From Actinomycetota bacterium (GTDB lineage: Bacteria > Actinomycetota > Acidimicrobiia > Acidimicrobiales > Iamiaceae): a DNA stretch of 64,000 bases. Shown piece by piece: positions 50,926-59,425 of the stretch. The number at the start of each line of letters is the position of its first letter. Position 1 is the first letter of the stretch. The translations under genes were made by a program, and so were the position numbers. The stretch lies in assembly GCA_019639075.1 (NCBI GenBank), contig JAHBSO010000009.1:1-64000 (forward strand), in the 5' to 3' direction. Under the pieces are notes generated by a model, which was not told the DNA's origin, ran no database searches, and saw only the letters and a program-made list of their open reading frames with translations.

Positions 50926-51480
50926 TCACCCCTCGGGCCGGTCGTCGCCGATCAGCAGGTCGTCGACGTTGGCCTCGCCGTCCCGGTAGCGACGGGTCAG
51001 CTCGGCCTCGACGGCGTCGATCCGGTCGAACATGGCCCGACGGGTGGCCGACACCTCGACCTCGAGGGCGCCGAGGTCGGTCGCGACCCGCTCCAGTTCG
51101 ACGTCGCCGACCTCGGACGCGTCGTCGAGCGACACGCGGCGGGTGACGGCCGTGAACCGGTCGACCAGCTCACCGGTCAGCTCGCCCGGCTCCACGGTGG
51201 CGGTGAGCCGCCCCTGCCCGGGCCCCCGGACCCGGTCGGCCAGGATCGACGGGAGCCGGTCCACGAGGCTGGCGATGTCGTCGGGGGAGCCGCCGTCACG
51301 CCGTCGGGTCAGCTCGCCGCCCACGATGTCGTGGTGGCCCTGGATCAGACGACGCAGGTAGGAGAGCTTGGTCTCGACCTCGCGGCACGTGGCCCGCTTC
51401 GCGCGCAGCTCGGGGACCGACAGCGCGTCGAGGCCGTCGAGGTACCCCTCGGCCAGGATCTCCTGCAACTCGCGGTCCAC
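50926..51480 (-). CDS. RsiG-like c-di-GMP-binding anti-sigma factor homologue
   Basis: 184 aa from GTG 51480 (GGGAGG 4-9 bases upstream). The first helical part contains ETKLSYLRRLIQGHHD, an exact match to the c-di-GMP-binding signature E-x3-S-x2-R-x3-Q-x3-D of RsiG (E36, S40, R43, Q47, D51). A second, diverged copy is EVEVSATRRAMFDRID (E140, S144, R147, F151 instead of Q, D155). RsiG proteins form a helical hairpin that holds the sigma factor WhiG in a c-di-GMP-dependent way. No sigma gene is in the window. Confidence 0.8.
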   Translation of the reverse strand: MDRELQEILAEGYLDGLDALSVPELRAKRATCREVETKLSYLRRLIQGHHDIVGGELTRRRDGGSPDDIASLVDRLPSILADRVRGPGQGRLTATVEPGELTGELVDRFTAVTRRVSLDDASEVGDVELERVATDLGALEVEVSATRRAMFDRIDAVEAELTRRYRDGEANVDDLLIGDDRPEG

Positions 51481-51520
51481 GGCACCTCCCGGACCCCGGG
51501 GTGGGGCCACGCGGCACGAT

Positions 51521-51534
51521 ACCCCGATCGGGGT
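51521..51534 (-). terminator. 14-bp palindrome between CdsA-like and rsiG-like genes
   Basis: ACCCCGATCGGGGT lies 42 bases after the CdsA-like stop and 40 before the rsiG-like start. Could be a short termination hairpin or an operator for the rsiG-like gene. Confidence 0.3.
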
Positions 51535-51576
51535 GCGACACCGGGGCAGGTCGCCGGCGGTCCGTGGTGACGACGA

Positions 51577-52770
51577 TCAGTGGCCGGACGACTGCAGGTA
51601 GAGGCCGATCAGGCCGGCCCACGCCGGCGCCGCGACCAGCATCGAGTCGATCCGACGCAGGGCCGGCGCCTTCGTGCCGGCCTTCGGGAGCATGGCCGAC
51701 GCGAGCAGCTGCCCCGCCGGGCACGCGACCGCGGCGAGCATCGCGAAGTTCCAGACGTCGACCCCGCGGAACGGGGGCACCTCCGTGAACGCCAGGAGCA
51801 TCGACGTGGCGAAGATGAACAGGGCGCCGGCCAGCGGGCCCTCGACACCGTTGCTCGCCCCGGACCCCACGATGAAGTCGCTCGCGTCGTAGACCATCAG
51901 GAAGATCAGCAGGATGATCACCGCGCCGATCTCGTAGTTCGCGAGCAGCACCAGCGCCGCGGCCGCGCCGCCGCAGATGCCGGCCGCCATCACCGTGACG
52001 GCGGCCGAGGCGAACACCGGACGACCACGTTCGTCGTCGGGACGCAGGAAGGCCACGATCGTCGCGGCGACGACGAGGACCATCAGGCCGAAGCCGAGCA
52101 GGCGGGTGCCCGACGTGGCGAGCACCGGGAGGGTGGCACCTCCCAGCGCGGCGGCCCAGCGGTCCATGCCGTCGTGGCCCGGGTTCCACGCGTCGACGAC
52201 CTGCCGGGCGGCGACCCCGGCCATGATCCCGTACACCATGGCCAACCCGTACGGACGAGCCGGTTCGAACGCCAGTGACAGCACCACCACGAGGCACCAG
52301 AGGACACCGACCCGCATCCTCGGGCCGTGGGTGTCGTAGACGACGCCGTAGCGCTGGCGGAACGCCGTGGCCGGCGTCGGCGGCGGCAGGATCGTCGCCG
52401 GATCGGGGCGCACGGCGCGGACCCGGCCGGTCCAGTCCCGCCGCACCTTCGGTCGGGCCTCGGCCTTCGCCCCGGTCCTCGCACGGTCGGTCGACGGGTC
52501 CTCGCCGCTCCCGCGGACCGGCACCTCCCCGGTCGGCAGGTCGCGGAACCGGACCGAGCTGGTGGCCGACTTGGCCGGCGGACGACGCACCCGGGTCCGG
52601 GGCTCGGGTCGAGGGCCCGGCGCGACCGGGGAGGGTCGGCGTCGGGGCGGGGCCGCCTTCGCCTGCTGCGTCGGCGCGGACGCGGCCTTCGCGCGGGAGG
52701 TCGGGCGGGCCGCGTCGTCGGTGCGCGGGCGGGGCGGGCGCCTCGGGCCCCCGGACCGGTCGTCGCTCAC
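51577..52770 (-). CDS. CdsA-like (phosphatidate cytidylyltransferase-related) membrane protein
   Basis: 397 aa from GTG 52770 (GTG 52782 is an alternative). About 150 N-terminal residues are basic and disordered (Arg/Pro/Ala rich). About eight helices follow. MVYDASDFIVGS and the C-terminal KAPALRRIDSMLVAAPAWAG resemble, in degenerate form, the CdsA signature (K-D...DRxDS-l-aAP). The classic KKxxKD-HGG residues are not obvious, so activity as a CDP-diacylglycerol synthase is uncertain. Confidence 0.65.
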   Translation of the reverse strand: MSDDRSGGPRRPPRPRTDDAARPTSRAKAASAPTQQAKAAPPRRRPSPVAPGPRPEPRTRVRRPPAKSATSSVRFRDLPTGEVPVRGSGEDPSTDRARTGAKAEARPKVRRDWTGRVRAVRPDPATILPPPTPATAFRQRYGVVYDTHGPRMRVGVLWCLVVVLSLAFEPARPYGLAMVYGIMAGVAARQVVDAWNPGHDGMDRWAAALGGATLPVLATSGTRLLGFGLMVLVVAATIVAFLRPDDERGRPVFASAAVTVMAAGICGGAAAALVLLANYEIGAVIILLIFLMVYDASDFIVGSGASNGVEGPLAGALFIFATSMLLAFTEVPPFRGVDVWNFAMLAAVACPAGQLLASAMLPKAGTKAPALRRIDSMLVAAPAWAGLIGLYLQSSGH

Positions 52771-52932
52771 CGCCGCCACCACCGAGGGGCGCGAGCCGGC
52801 GATCCACCCGGGGCGAGGTCACGGGTGGGACCGTCGGCGATCCGGGGAGCTGCAACGAGCCATGAGGCGGCCATGTCGGCTGGCGATGCTACCGGGGGCC
52901 TCCCCGTCGGCCCGCTTCCGACCCACGGCCGG

Positions 52933-52938
52933 TACGGT
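52933..52938 (+). promoter_or_regulatory. -10 box of the histidine phosphatase gene
   Basis: TACGGT, nine bases, then ATG 52948; predicts a leader of only two or three bases. Confidence 0.35.
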
Positions 52939-52947
52939 GCTGCACCC

Positions 52948-53583
52948 ATGACCCGCATCCTGCTGATCCGCCACGGTGAGTCGATCTGGAACGCCGACGG
53001 CCGTTGGCAGGGCCAGGCCGACCCCGCGCTCACCGACCGGGGCCGCCACCAGGCCCGCTCGGCCGCAGGCTCGATCGGCCAGGTCGACGCCGTGGTCACG
53101 TCCGACCTGGAACGGGCGGCCGAGACCGGGGCGATCATCGCCCGGCTGCTCGGAGTCGACCACCTGGCCACCGAGCCCCGCCTGCGCGAGCGGGACGCCG
53201 GGCCGCTGTCGGGCCTGACCCGACCGGAGATCCACGAGGCCTTCCCCGGCCTCCTCCACGACGATCCGACCGGGTTCGTGCCCGGCCCGGACGGCCGCCC
53301 GGCCTGGCCCGACGGCTGGGAGGGCGATGCCGAGCTCTGGGAGCGGGTCGAGGTCGCGCTGCTCGCCATCGGTCGCCTGGTGCCCGACGGCGAGGTCCTC
53401 GTCGTCACCCACGGCGGCGTGATCTACGCGACCGAGCGCCACCTCGGCGCCGAGGACCGCGGCCGCCTCGCCAACCTGTCCGGCACCGAACTGGCGATCG
53501 AGCGGGACGTGCTCCGGGTCGGCGACCGCATGGCACTGACCGACCCCGACCTCACCACCGCCATCGAGGTCGACCGCATCTAG
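52948..53583 (+). CDS. Histidine phosphatase (phosphoglycerate mutase family)
   Basis: 211 aa. Catalytic motif LLIRHGESIWNADGRWQGQ, then SDLERAAETGAIIA, the acid in LRERDAGPLSGLTRPE and the second His in VVTHGGVIYAT. It belongs to the dPGM-like broad family; it may be a sugar-phosphate phosphatase rather than a glycolytic mutase, which sequence alone cannot settle. Divergent from the CdsA-like gene. Confidence 0.88.
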   Translation: MTRILLIRHGESIWNADGRWQGQADPALTDRGRHQARSAAGSIGQVDAVVTSDLERAAETGAIIARLLGVDHLATEPRLRERDAGPLSGLTRPEIHEAFPGLLHDDPTGFVPGPDGRPAWPDGWEGDAELWERVEVALLAIGRLVPDGEVLVVTHGGVIYATERHLGAEDRGRLANLSGTELAIERDVLRVGDRMALTDPDLTTAIEVDRI

Positions 53584-53597
53584 CCGTCAGCCCTCGG

Positions 53598-53715
53598 CGA
53601 GGCTCCGACTCCGCTCCGCTCGACCAACAGGCTGTTCCTCGAGCGAGCGAAGCGAGTCGAAAGGCCGCTCGACCAACAAGTCTGTTCCTTGAGCGAGCGA
53701 AGCGAGTCGAAAGGC
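53598..53715. repeat. GAGCG-rich repeat, two copies (cluster C)
   Basis: Two near-identical units: CTGTTCCTCGAGCGAGCG... and CTGTTCCTTGAGCGAGCG..., each running to AGCGAGTCGAAAGGCCG with CTCGACCAACA in front. They fill the gap between the convergent phosphatase and 120-aa-protein genes. Confidence 0.85.
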
Positions 53716-53717
53716 CG

Positions 53718-54080
53718 TCAGCTCTCGGCGAGGAGTCGGACGAGCAGCGGCGAGCGCTCGAGCTCGCCGGCGTCGATCGCGGCCAGCGCCTCCTCGACGT
53801 CGGCCATCGCCGCCTCGGCGGCCGCCAGCGCCGTCAGGTCGATCGATGCCTCGGTCGCCGCCGGTGCGGCATCGGGTTCGGGTTCGGGCTCGGGTTCGGG
53901 CTCGGGTTCGGCCTGGGCCTCGGGCTCGTCGTCGCGGGCCCACGACGGGATCTCGGGCTCAGGACGGTCGTCGACGTCGTCGCCGGCCAGCACCACGCCC
54001 TCCGGGAGGAACGCCCGCACGTCGACCTCGACGTCGTCGGGTTCCGGCACGGCGTTCGAGGGCGGGGTCGGATCGGTCAC
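53718..54080 (-). CDS. Acidic low-complexity protein of unknown function
   Basis: 120 aa, GTG start with a TAGCAT box 7 bases upstream (54093-54088). The sequence is strongly acidic, with a Glu-Pro repeat (EPEPEPEPEPEP, about residues 59-70) and a final Ala/Leu-rich helix (DLTALAAAEAAMADVEEALA). No domain recognised. The dipeptide run is encoded by a GGTTCGGGCTCG-type repeat and may vary in length. Confidence 0.65.
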   Translation of the reverse strand: MTDPTPPSNAVPEPDDVEVDVRAFLPEGVVLAGDDVDDRPEPEIPSWARDDEPEAQAEPEPEPEPEPEPDAAPAATEASIDLTALAAAEAAMADVEEALAAIDAGELERSPLLVRLLAES

Positions 54081-54125
54081 GGCGGCGATGCTACCGACGT
54101 TCCGCCGACCGACGCGCGGGCCGGC

Positions 54126-54965
54126 TCAGGCGGCGACCATGGCCGCGGCCACCACGGCAGCACCCAGTCCGGCGAACTGGACGGGCTGCATCCGCTCCCC
54201 GAGCCGGGTCCGGGCCAGCACGATGGTCGCCGCCGGGTACAGCCCGGTGAGCGTGGCGACCACGGCGAGCATGCCCTGGCGCGACGCCATGAGGAAGAGG
54301 ACGTTCGCCGTCATGTCGAGCACCCCGCTGACCAGGACGGGGGCGACGAGGGACCGGCTGCGGGGCACGGTCGTGCGGCGGGCGACGAGGAGGGCGGCCA
54401 GGACCGGCACCGACGTCACTCGGGCGGCGAGCAGCGGCCACAGCCCGGCGTCGTCGCCGGAGAGGTGGAGGCAGACGAAGAACAGGCCGAGCACGCTGCC
54501 GGCACCGACGGCGGGCAGCACCCGCCCGAGCGATGCCCGGAGCGGCGCCGGCTCCTCCTCCTGCTCGCGGGAGATGAGGGTCACCGCCACGAACGCGATC
54601 ACGATCCCGACCGCGGCGGAAGGGCCGGGGCGCTCGCCGGCCAGGAGGCCGGCGAGGATCGGCACCGCGGACGCGGCGAGGGCCGTCGTGGGGGCCACGA
54701 CGCTCATCGGCCCCCGGGAGAGCACCTGGTAGACGAGCACGACGCCGACGCCGCCGAACACCCCGGCGAGGGCACCGGCCAGCAGGTCCGTGGTCCGGAC
54801 CGACGCCGGACCCAGCAACGGGAGGACGGCGACCAGCACGGCGAGGCCCGCCACCTGGGCGAGGAACGCGACGGCGAGCGCGGCACTGCGGCGCGTGGCC
54901 ACGGCCCCCATGAAGTCCGAGGACCCGTAGAACGCTGCGGCCCCGAGGGCCAGGACGATCGCCAT
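54126..54965 (-). CDS. EamA/DMT-family transporter
   Basis: 279 aa, about ten helices in two EamA repeats (AAAFYGSSDFMGAVATRR at the start; FFVCLHLSGDDAGLWPLLAAR; LTGLYPAATIVLARTRLGER near the end). Members export or import small metabolites. The divergent XRE-cupin gene and its repeats in the shared promoter suggest local regulation. Confidence 0.88.
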   Translation of the reverse strand: MAIVLALGAAAFYGSSDFMGAVATRRSAALAVAFLAQVAGLAVLVAVLPLLGPASVRTTDLLAGALAGVFGGVGVVLVYQVLSRGPMSVVAPTTALAASAVPILAGLLAGERPGPSAAVGIVIAFVAVTLISREQEEEPAPLRASLGRVLPAVGAGSVLGLFFVCLHLSGDDAGLWPLLAARVTSVPVLAALLVARRTTVPRSRSLVAPVLVSGVLDMTANVLFLMASRQGMLAVVATLTGLYPAATIVLARTRLGERMQPVQFAGLGAAVVAAAMVAA

Positions 54966-55020
54966 GTCGCTTCCACCTCCCGGCGCCGACGAGCGACCGG
55001 TCATCTTGTTGTACCAACTG

Positions 55021-55054
55021 GTGCAGTGTAGTGCAGTACACCCCAATGCACCAA
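55021..55054 (-). promoter_or_regulatory. EamA promoter with tandem 10-bp repeats
   Basis: Tandem direct repeats GTGCAGTGTA and GTGCAGTACA (55021-55040) overlap a plausible minus-strand promoter: TTGGTG (55054-55049), an 18-base spacer and TACACT (55030-55025). Likely operator for the divergent XRE-cupin regulator. Confidence 0.4.
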
Positions 55055-55069
55055 GCAGTTCGGTGTGTC

Positions 55070-55165
55070 GACCGCCTTTCGACTCGCTCCGCTCGCTCGA
55101 GGAACGGGTGGGTACCGATGGTTGAGCGGAGTGGAGCGCCGGCGGAACGCAGTCGAAACCTCGTG
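55070..55165. repeat. GAGCG-rich repeat in inverted pair (cluster D)
   Basis: CCTTTCGACTCGCTCCGCTC...GAGGAACGG (reverse orientation) followed by GGTTGAGCGGAGTGGAGCGC...CAGTCGAAACC (forward orientation), so two copies facing each other in the eamA/xre divergent region. Confidence 0.8.
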
Positions 55166-55179
55166 GCGCGGGTGGTCGG

Positions 55180-55185
55180 TAGGTT
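55180..55185 (+). promoter_or_regulatory. Leaderless-type -10 box of the XRE-cupin gene
   Basis: TAGGTT, six bases, then the GTG start. Confidence 0.45.
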
Positions 55186-55191
55186 GGCGAC

Positions 55192-55791
55192 GTGCCCGAC
55201 GCCGACGACGTGGCCCTCGCCATCGCCCGCAACACCCGGACCCTGCGCACCGAGCGCCAGTGGTCGCTCGACCAGCTCGCGTCGAGGTCCGGGGTGAGCA
55301 AGGGCATGTTGGTGCAGATCGAGCAGTCGCGGACCAACCCGAGCATCGCGACGCTGTGCCGCGTCGCCGACGCGTTCGGCGTCACGTTGGCCCAGCTCGT
55401 CGAGCTGTCCGACGGCGCAACGGTGCGGGTGGTCGACCCGGCCGACGTCGTCCGCCTGTGGACCGGCGCCGACGGGTCGGGTGGCGACCTGCTCGTCGGG
55501 ACCGACCGGGTCGAGCACATCGAGCTGTGGCGCTGGCAGCTGGCCCCCGGCGACGCCCACGACAGCGAGGGCCACGTCGAGGGCACGCGCGAGCTGATCG
55601 CGGTGATCTCCGGGACGCTCAGCCTCGACGTCGGCGAGGAGACCCACCCGGTGCGCGCCGGCGGCGCCGTGCTGTTCGACGCCGACCGGCCCCACCGCTA
55701 CCGCAACGAGCACCGCCGGCCGGTCGACATGGTGCTGGTCGTCGTCCAGCCGTCGACCGGCGACCCCAACCAGCCCAGCCACCCGGACTGA
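55192..55791 (+). CDS. XRE-cupin transcriptional regulator
   Basis: 199 aa. An N-terminal HTH (WSLDQLASRSGVSKGMLVQIEQSRTNPSIATL, core SGVSKGMLVQIEQS) is joined to a C-terminal cupin barrel (TRELIAVISGTLSLDVGEETHPVRAGGAVLF, then DRPHRYRN). Cupin domains of this class usually bind a small ligand. Divergent from the EamA transporter, which it probably controls. Confidence 0.9.
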   Translation: MPDADDVALAIARNTRTLRTERQWSLDQLASRSGVSKGMLVQIEQSRTNPSIATLCRVADAFGVTLAQLVELSDGATVRVVDPADVVRLWTGADGSGGDLLVGTDRVEHIELWRWQLAPGDAHDSEGHVEGTRELIAVISGTLSLDVGEETHPVRAGGAVLFDADRPHRYRNEHRRPVDMVLVVVQPSTGDPNQPSHPD

Positions 55792-55812
55792 CCGTCCGGG
55801 CCCGCACGGCCG

Positions 55813-56784
55813 TCAGCCGGCGGGCGGGTCCTCCCCCACCGGCACGTCCCCGTCCCCGTCCCCGTCCCCGGCATCGTCATCGGTCTGGCCGGACCCGTCC
55901 TCGTCGACCGTCTCCTCGGCGAACGCGGACTCGTCGTCGGCGGTCTCGGCCTCGGCCTCGGGGGCGAGCCAGGCCGACGGGGGCAGGTCGGCGACCGGGG
56001 TGCGGCGCAGGTTGACCATCAGGACGACGAACGCGATCAGACCGACGATCACGCTCATCCAGATGTTGATGCGGATGCCGAGGATCAACGACGCCGGATC
56101 CGAGCGGAGGCTCTCGACCCAGAGCCGACCGATGGCGTAGCCGAGCACGTACAACGTGAAGAGCTGCCCCGGCGGGACCTTCCGCTTGCGGTCCAGGCGG
56201 ATCAGCAGCAGGCACAGGGCGACGTTCCACAGGCCCTCGTACAGGAACGTCGGATGGAACGTGGGCTCGTCGACGTAGCGGGGCGGCCGGTACTGCGGCT
56301 CGATCTCGAGGCCCCACGGCAACGACGTCGGGCGACCGAAGACCTCCTGGTTGAAGTAGTTGCCGAAGCGCCCGATCGCCTGCGCGAGCGGCAGGGCGGG
56401 CGCCACGACGTCGAGCAGCGGGAGCACCGGCAGCTTGCGGATCTTGACGACCGCGTAGCCGGCGAGGACGCCGAAGAAGATGCCGCCGGGGATCCCGAGG
56501 CCGCCCTGGGTGATCTTGAACGCCCCGAGCCAGTCGTGCTGGTAGGTCTTCCAGTCGGTTGCGACGTGGTAGATCCGCGCGCCGATCACCCCGGCGGGCA
56601 CCGCCCAGATCGCGATCGAGTAGATGTCGTCGGGATCGCCGCCCCGGTCCTCCCACCGCTTCGCCGACAGCGTGACCGCGGCCAGGACGCCGAGCGCGAT
56701 GCACAGCCCGTACAGGTGGAACGGGCCCACGGTGTTGAACGACGGGCTGGGGATCGACGCGAGCGCGGGGGTCAGCACGGGCAC
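55813..56784 (-). CDS. lgt: Prolipoprotein diacylglyceryl transferase
   Basis: 323 aa from GTG 56784 (GTG 56778 possible). Multi-helix membrane enzyme that lipidates the Cys of prolipoproteins. FHLYGLCIALGVL, the Lgt signature region IGRFGNYFNQEVFGRPTSLP, HPTFLYEGLWN and RLWVESLRSDP are present. The last ~80 residues are a non-conserved acidic tail ending in a Gly-Asp repeat. Confidence 0.95.
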   Translation of the reverse strand: MPVLTPALASIPSPSFNTVGPFHLYGLCIALGVLAAVTLSAKRWEDRGGDPDDIYSIAIWAVPAGVIGARIYHVATDWKTYQHDWLGAFKITQGGLGIPGGIFFGVLAGYAVVKIRKLPVLPLLDVVAPALPLAQAIGRFGNYFNQEVFGRPTSLPWGLEIEPQYRPPRYVDEPTFHPTFLYEGLWNVALCLLLIRLDRKRKVPPGQLFTLYVLGYAIGRLWVESLRSDPASLILGIRINIWMSVIVGLIAFVVLMVNLRRTPVADLPPSAWLAPEAEAETADDESAFAEETVDEDGSGQTDDDAGDGDGDGDVPVGEDPPAG

Positions 56785-56827
56785 CGGGCTAGCACGCCCG
56801 GCGGGAGGGCACCGCGCGACGACCCCG

Positions 56828-58834
56828 TCAGTCGAAGGGGCGGCCCTCGACCCGGGGGCGGTCGCGGTTGGCGAGGAGCACGAACCGGTGGCGGCGACCG
56901 GCCCGATGGACCGGTTCGTACCAGCGGACCCGGTAGCGGGTCCGGCCCAGCTCGTCGCCGACGCGGGACACCTCCAGCGCCCAGCTCTGGTCGTCGGCGG
57001 TCGTGCCGTCGTCGTGGACCGCCGGGCTCCAGGTCCGCCCGTCGTCGTCACTGGCCTCGACGACCACGAGCGGTTCGTGCCAGTCGAGCCGCCCGGGGTC
57101 GACGTCGATCCAGGTCTGGTCCCAGAAGCCGTCGATCCGGTCGGTGGGGTCGGTGAAGCGGGCGGGTCCGTCGAAGCGCCGGTCGGGCACGGGACCGGTC
57201 CCCGGGGCCGGGAGGTAGCGACGGGCCCGGAGCCGCCAGGTCCGTTCGTCGCCCACGTCGAGGAACGCGCCGGAGCCCACGGTGGCCTCGGCCAGCCGGC
57301 GGGCGTGCGCGGTGAGGAACCGCTGCGTGTTCGGCCCGTAGAGCGTGTGGCCGCCCTCGTAGAACTGCCGGCGGTACTCCTCGGCGGTCGCCACGTAGCC
57401 CCAGTACTCGTTCACGACCGAGGACACGACGACCCGACCGATGCCGCGATCGCCCACCGCCTCGGCCACCGCGGCCTCGATGCGGCGACCGGACTCCACC
57501 GTGACCTCGAACGGGAGGCCGACGAGCACGGCGTCGCCGATGCGCAGGGCCTGCACGGCGAGCAGCCGCGGGAACGACCCCTTGCGCAGCAGCAGCGGTT
57601 GGAGCCAGCGGGAGCCGAGCACCCACTTCTCGCCCTGCGGGTTGTCCTTGCCGAACCGCTTCGGGTACCCGGCCTTGAACGGCGGGATCCGGTTGAGGAC
57701 CGGGGTCAGGTTCTCGGTGGCGCCGGCGGTGAGCGCCGCACCGACCGCGGGCCGGTCGGGGAGCGAGATGCCTTCGACGGTCCGGTCGACGTTGAGGTCG
57801 ATCTCCCGCAGCCCGCCGTCGAGCGCGACGCGATCGCTGAGCGCGCCGGCGAGCGACTCGTAGAGGTCGGCCGCCGCGGCCCCGATGCCGGCGCCCACCC
57901 GTCGGGCCTCGCGGTGGCCCGCCAGCCCCGGTCGCAGCGCGGGCGCGACGTCGGCGTGGGTGCCCTCCATCGCCCCCACCACGGGCCGGACGCCGTGGGC
58001 CCGCCGGATCCGTCGGCCCAGCTCGCCGACCAGGTAGGCCCACACGTCGGCGTTGTAGTCGCGGGCGTGCTGGGAGACGCCGGTGCCGTGGATCGAGAAG
58101 ACCACCGCGGCGGCGAGGGGCGAGACCGCGCCGTCCTCGGCCACCCGGTCGACCCGGAGCAGGTGGAGCCGGGGGTTGACCGCGACCCACTTGCGCTGCG
58201 GGTCCATGCGCTTGTCGGTGACCGTCTCGTTCTGCACGTACGGGTCGTGCGAGCGGTTGCGGGTGAGGCCCCACACCTCGGTGGTGCCGAAGGCGGCGCG
58301 GGCCGGTCCACGGGTGTCGTGGGCCTCGATGATCGCCCCGGCGATGCGCCGGACCAGGAAGTCGGTCCACGCAGGGTCGAACCCGGGGCGGTTGGAGGCG
58401 TGGTGGTTGTAGAAGTCGGTCCCGAGGAACTGGCCGGGACCGGCGTGGGTGTGCGTGGCGCCGATCCACACGCCGGCCAGCGGGATGTCGGTGTGCTCGG
58501 CGATCGCGTCGGCCACGAGGTGCTGGAGCACCGACGACCCGCCCAGCAGGTCGAGCTGCACGAGCGCGATCGACGAGCGACCGGAGCGGAGGTGGGTGAC
58601 CCGGGCCCGCAGCCGGGTGTGGAACCCGACCCCGTCGTGGGCGTTGGCCGAGTACCCGGCCTTCGGCATGCCCGGCGGGGGCGTGATGTCGGCCTCGGCC
58701 GCACCGGCCAGGAGCCCCTCGACCTCCGGCAACGGCTCGACCGCCCGGGGCCGCACCGAGAACTCGACCCGCTTCGGCGGATCGGCGACGAACGGCGCCA
58801 GCGGCGTCCGGATCGTTCGATGGTCAGCACCCAC
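56828..58834 (-). CDS. Neutral/alkaline ceramidase family protein
   Basis: 668 aa from GTG 58834, chosen for the GGGGAG ribosome site 7 bases upstream; a TTG at 58852 is also open. AGAAEADITPPPGMPKAGYS near the start and ATHTHAGPGQF (zinc His pair) mark the neutral ceramidase family, with SIHGTGVSQHARDYNADVW and MEGTHADVAPAL in place of the usual GD-SPN nucleophile region. No signal peptide or membrane helix is evident, unusual for this normally secreted family. The C-terminal ~150 residues form a beta-rich domain. Confidence 0.8.
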   Translation of the reverse strand: MGADHRTIRTPLAPFVADPPKRVEFSVRPRAVEPLPEVEGLLAGAAEADITPPPGMPKAGYSANAHDGVGFHTRLRARVTHLRSGRSSIALVQLDLLGGSSVLQHLVADAIAEHTDIPLAGVWIGATHTHAGPGQFLGTDFYNHHASNRPGFDPAWTDFLVRRIAGAIIEAHDTRGPARAAFGTTEVWGLTRNRSHDPYVQNETVTDKRMDPQRKWVAVNPRLHLLRVDRVAEDGAVSPLAAAVVFSIHGTGVSQHARDYNADVWAYLVGELGRRIRRAHGVRPVVGAMEGTHADVAPALRPGLAGHREARRVGAGIGAAAADLYESLAGALSDRVALDGGLREIDLNVDRTVEGISLPDRPAVGAALTAGATENLTPVLNRIPPFKAGYPKRFGKDNPQGEKWVLGSRWLQPLLLRKGSFPRLLAVQALRIGDAVLVGLPFEVTVESGRRIEAAVAEAVGDRGIGRVVVSSVVNEYWGYVATAEEYRRQFYEGGHTLYGPNTQRFLTAHARRLAEATVGSGAFLDVGDERTWRLRARRYLPAPGTGPVPDRRFDGPARFTDPTDRIDGFWDQTWIDVDPGRLDWHEPLVVVEASDDDGRTWSPAVHDDGTTADDQSWALEVSRVGDELGRTRYRVRWYEPVHRAGRRHRFVLLANRDRPRVEGRPFD

Positions 58835-58937
58835 GGCGTCACTCCCCTGCAACCGGTGCCGGCCCCACCCGGTGGCCGACCGTCGGCGACCCTACCCGGG
58901 TGGCCTCCGGGGTCGGACGGGCACTAGCCAAGGGTGC

Positions 58938-59417
58938 GTGTCGCTCGTGCTCACCCCGTCGGTCCGGTCCCAGCGCGGACGGCTGACCCGCCACCTCGTG
59001 CTCTTCCTGCTGGCCGCGCTGCCGGTAGCCGGGGTGATCTGGGCACTGGTGAACCTGTGGGTGGCGCTGGTCTACGTCGTCGTGCAGACCGCGGTGCTGA
59101 TGTTCGGCGTGCGCCAACAGCGGACCTCGGTGCTGCGGGTCGACGACGCCGGGATCCAGTACGAGGCCCCGGCGTTCGTCCTGCGGGCCAGCTGGGACGA
59201 CATCGACCGCATCGGCGAGGCCGACCTGCCGACCGGTCCGACCAAGGCGTTCGTCCTCAAGCGTTCGGCGGTGCGCTGGACCCACACGCCCCAGGTCCGC
59301 CAGCAGGTCACCCGGAGGGGCTGGGACCGCATCGTGCCCATCGACGAGTTCGAACCGGCCTGGCCCGACGGCCCGCTCGCCGACCTCACGAGACGCCACC
59401 GCGCCGACCTCCTCTGA
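58938..59417 (+). CDS. Small membrane protein with PH-like domain
   Basis: 159 aa from GTG 58938. Two close hydrophobic helices (VLFLLAALPVAGVIWALV, LVYVVVQTAVLMFGV) are followed by a soluble part (VLRVDDAGIQYEAPAFVLRA-like, then SWDDIDRIGEAD) resembling bacterial PH/YdjM-type domains. Function unknown. Divergent from the ceramidase-like gene. Confidence 0.7.
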   Translation: MSLVLTPSVRSQRGRLTRHLVLFLLAALPVAGVIWALVNLWVALVYVVVQTAVLMFGVRQQRTSVLRVDDAGIQYEAPAFVLRASWDDIDRIGEADLPTGPTKAFVLKRSAVRWTHTPQVRQQVTRRGWDRIVPIDEFEPAWPDGPLADLTRRHRADLL

Positions 59418-59425
59418 TCCAGAAC

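Noticed and set aside
53868-53925. GGTTCGGGCTCG-type tandem repeats as a possible CRISPR or regulatory array
   Set aside because: They are the coding repeat of the Glu-Pro run in the 120-aa protein; no spacers, no cas genes.
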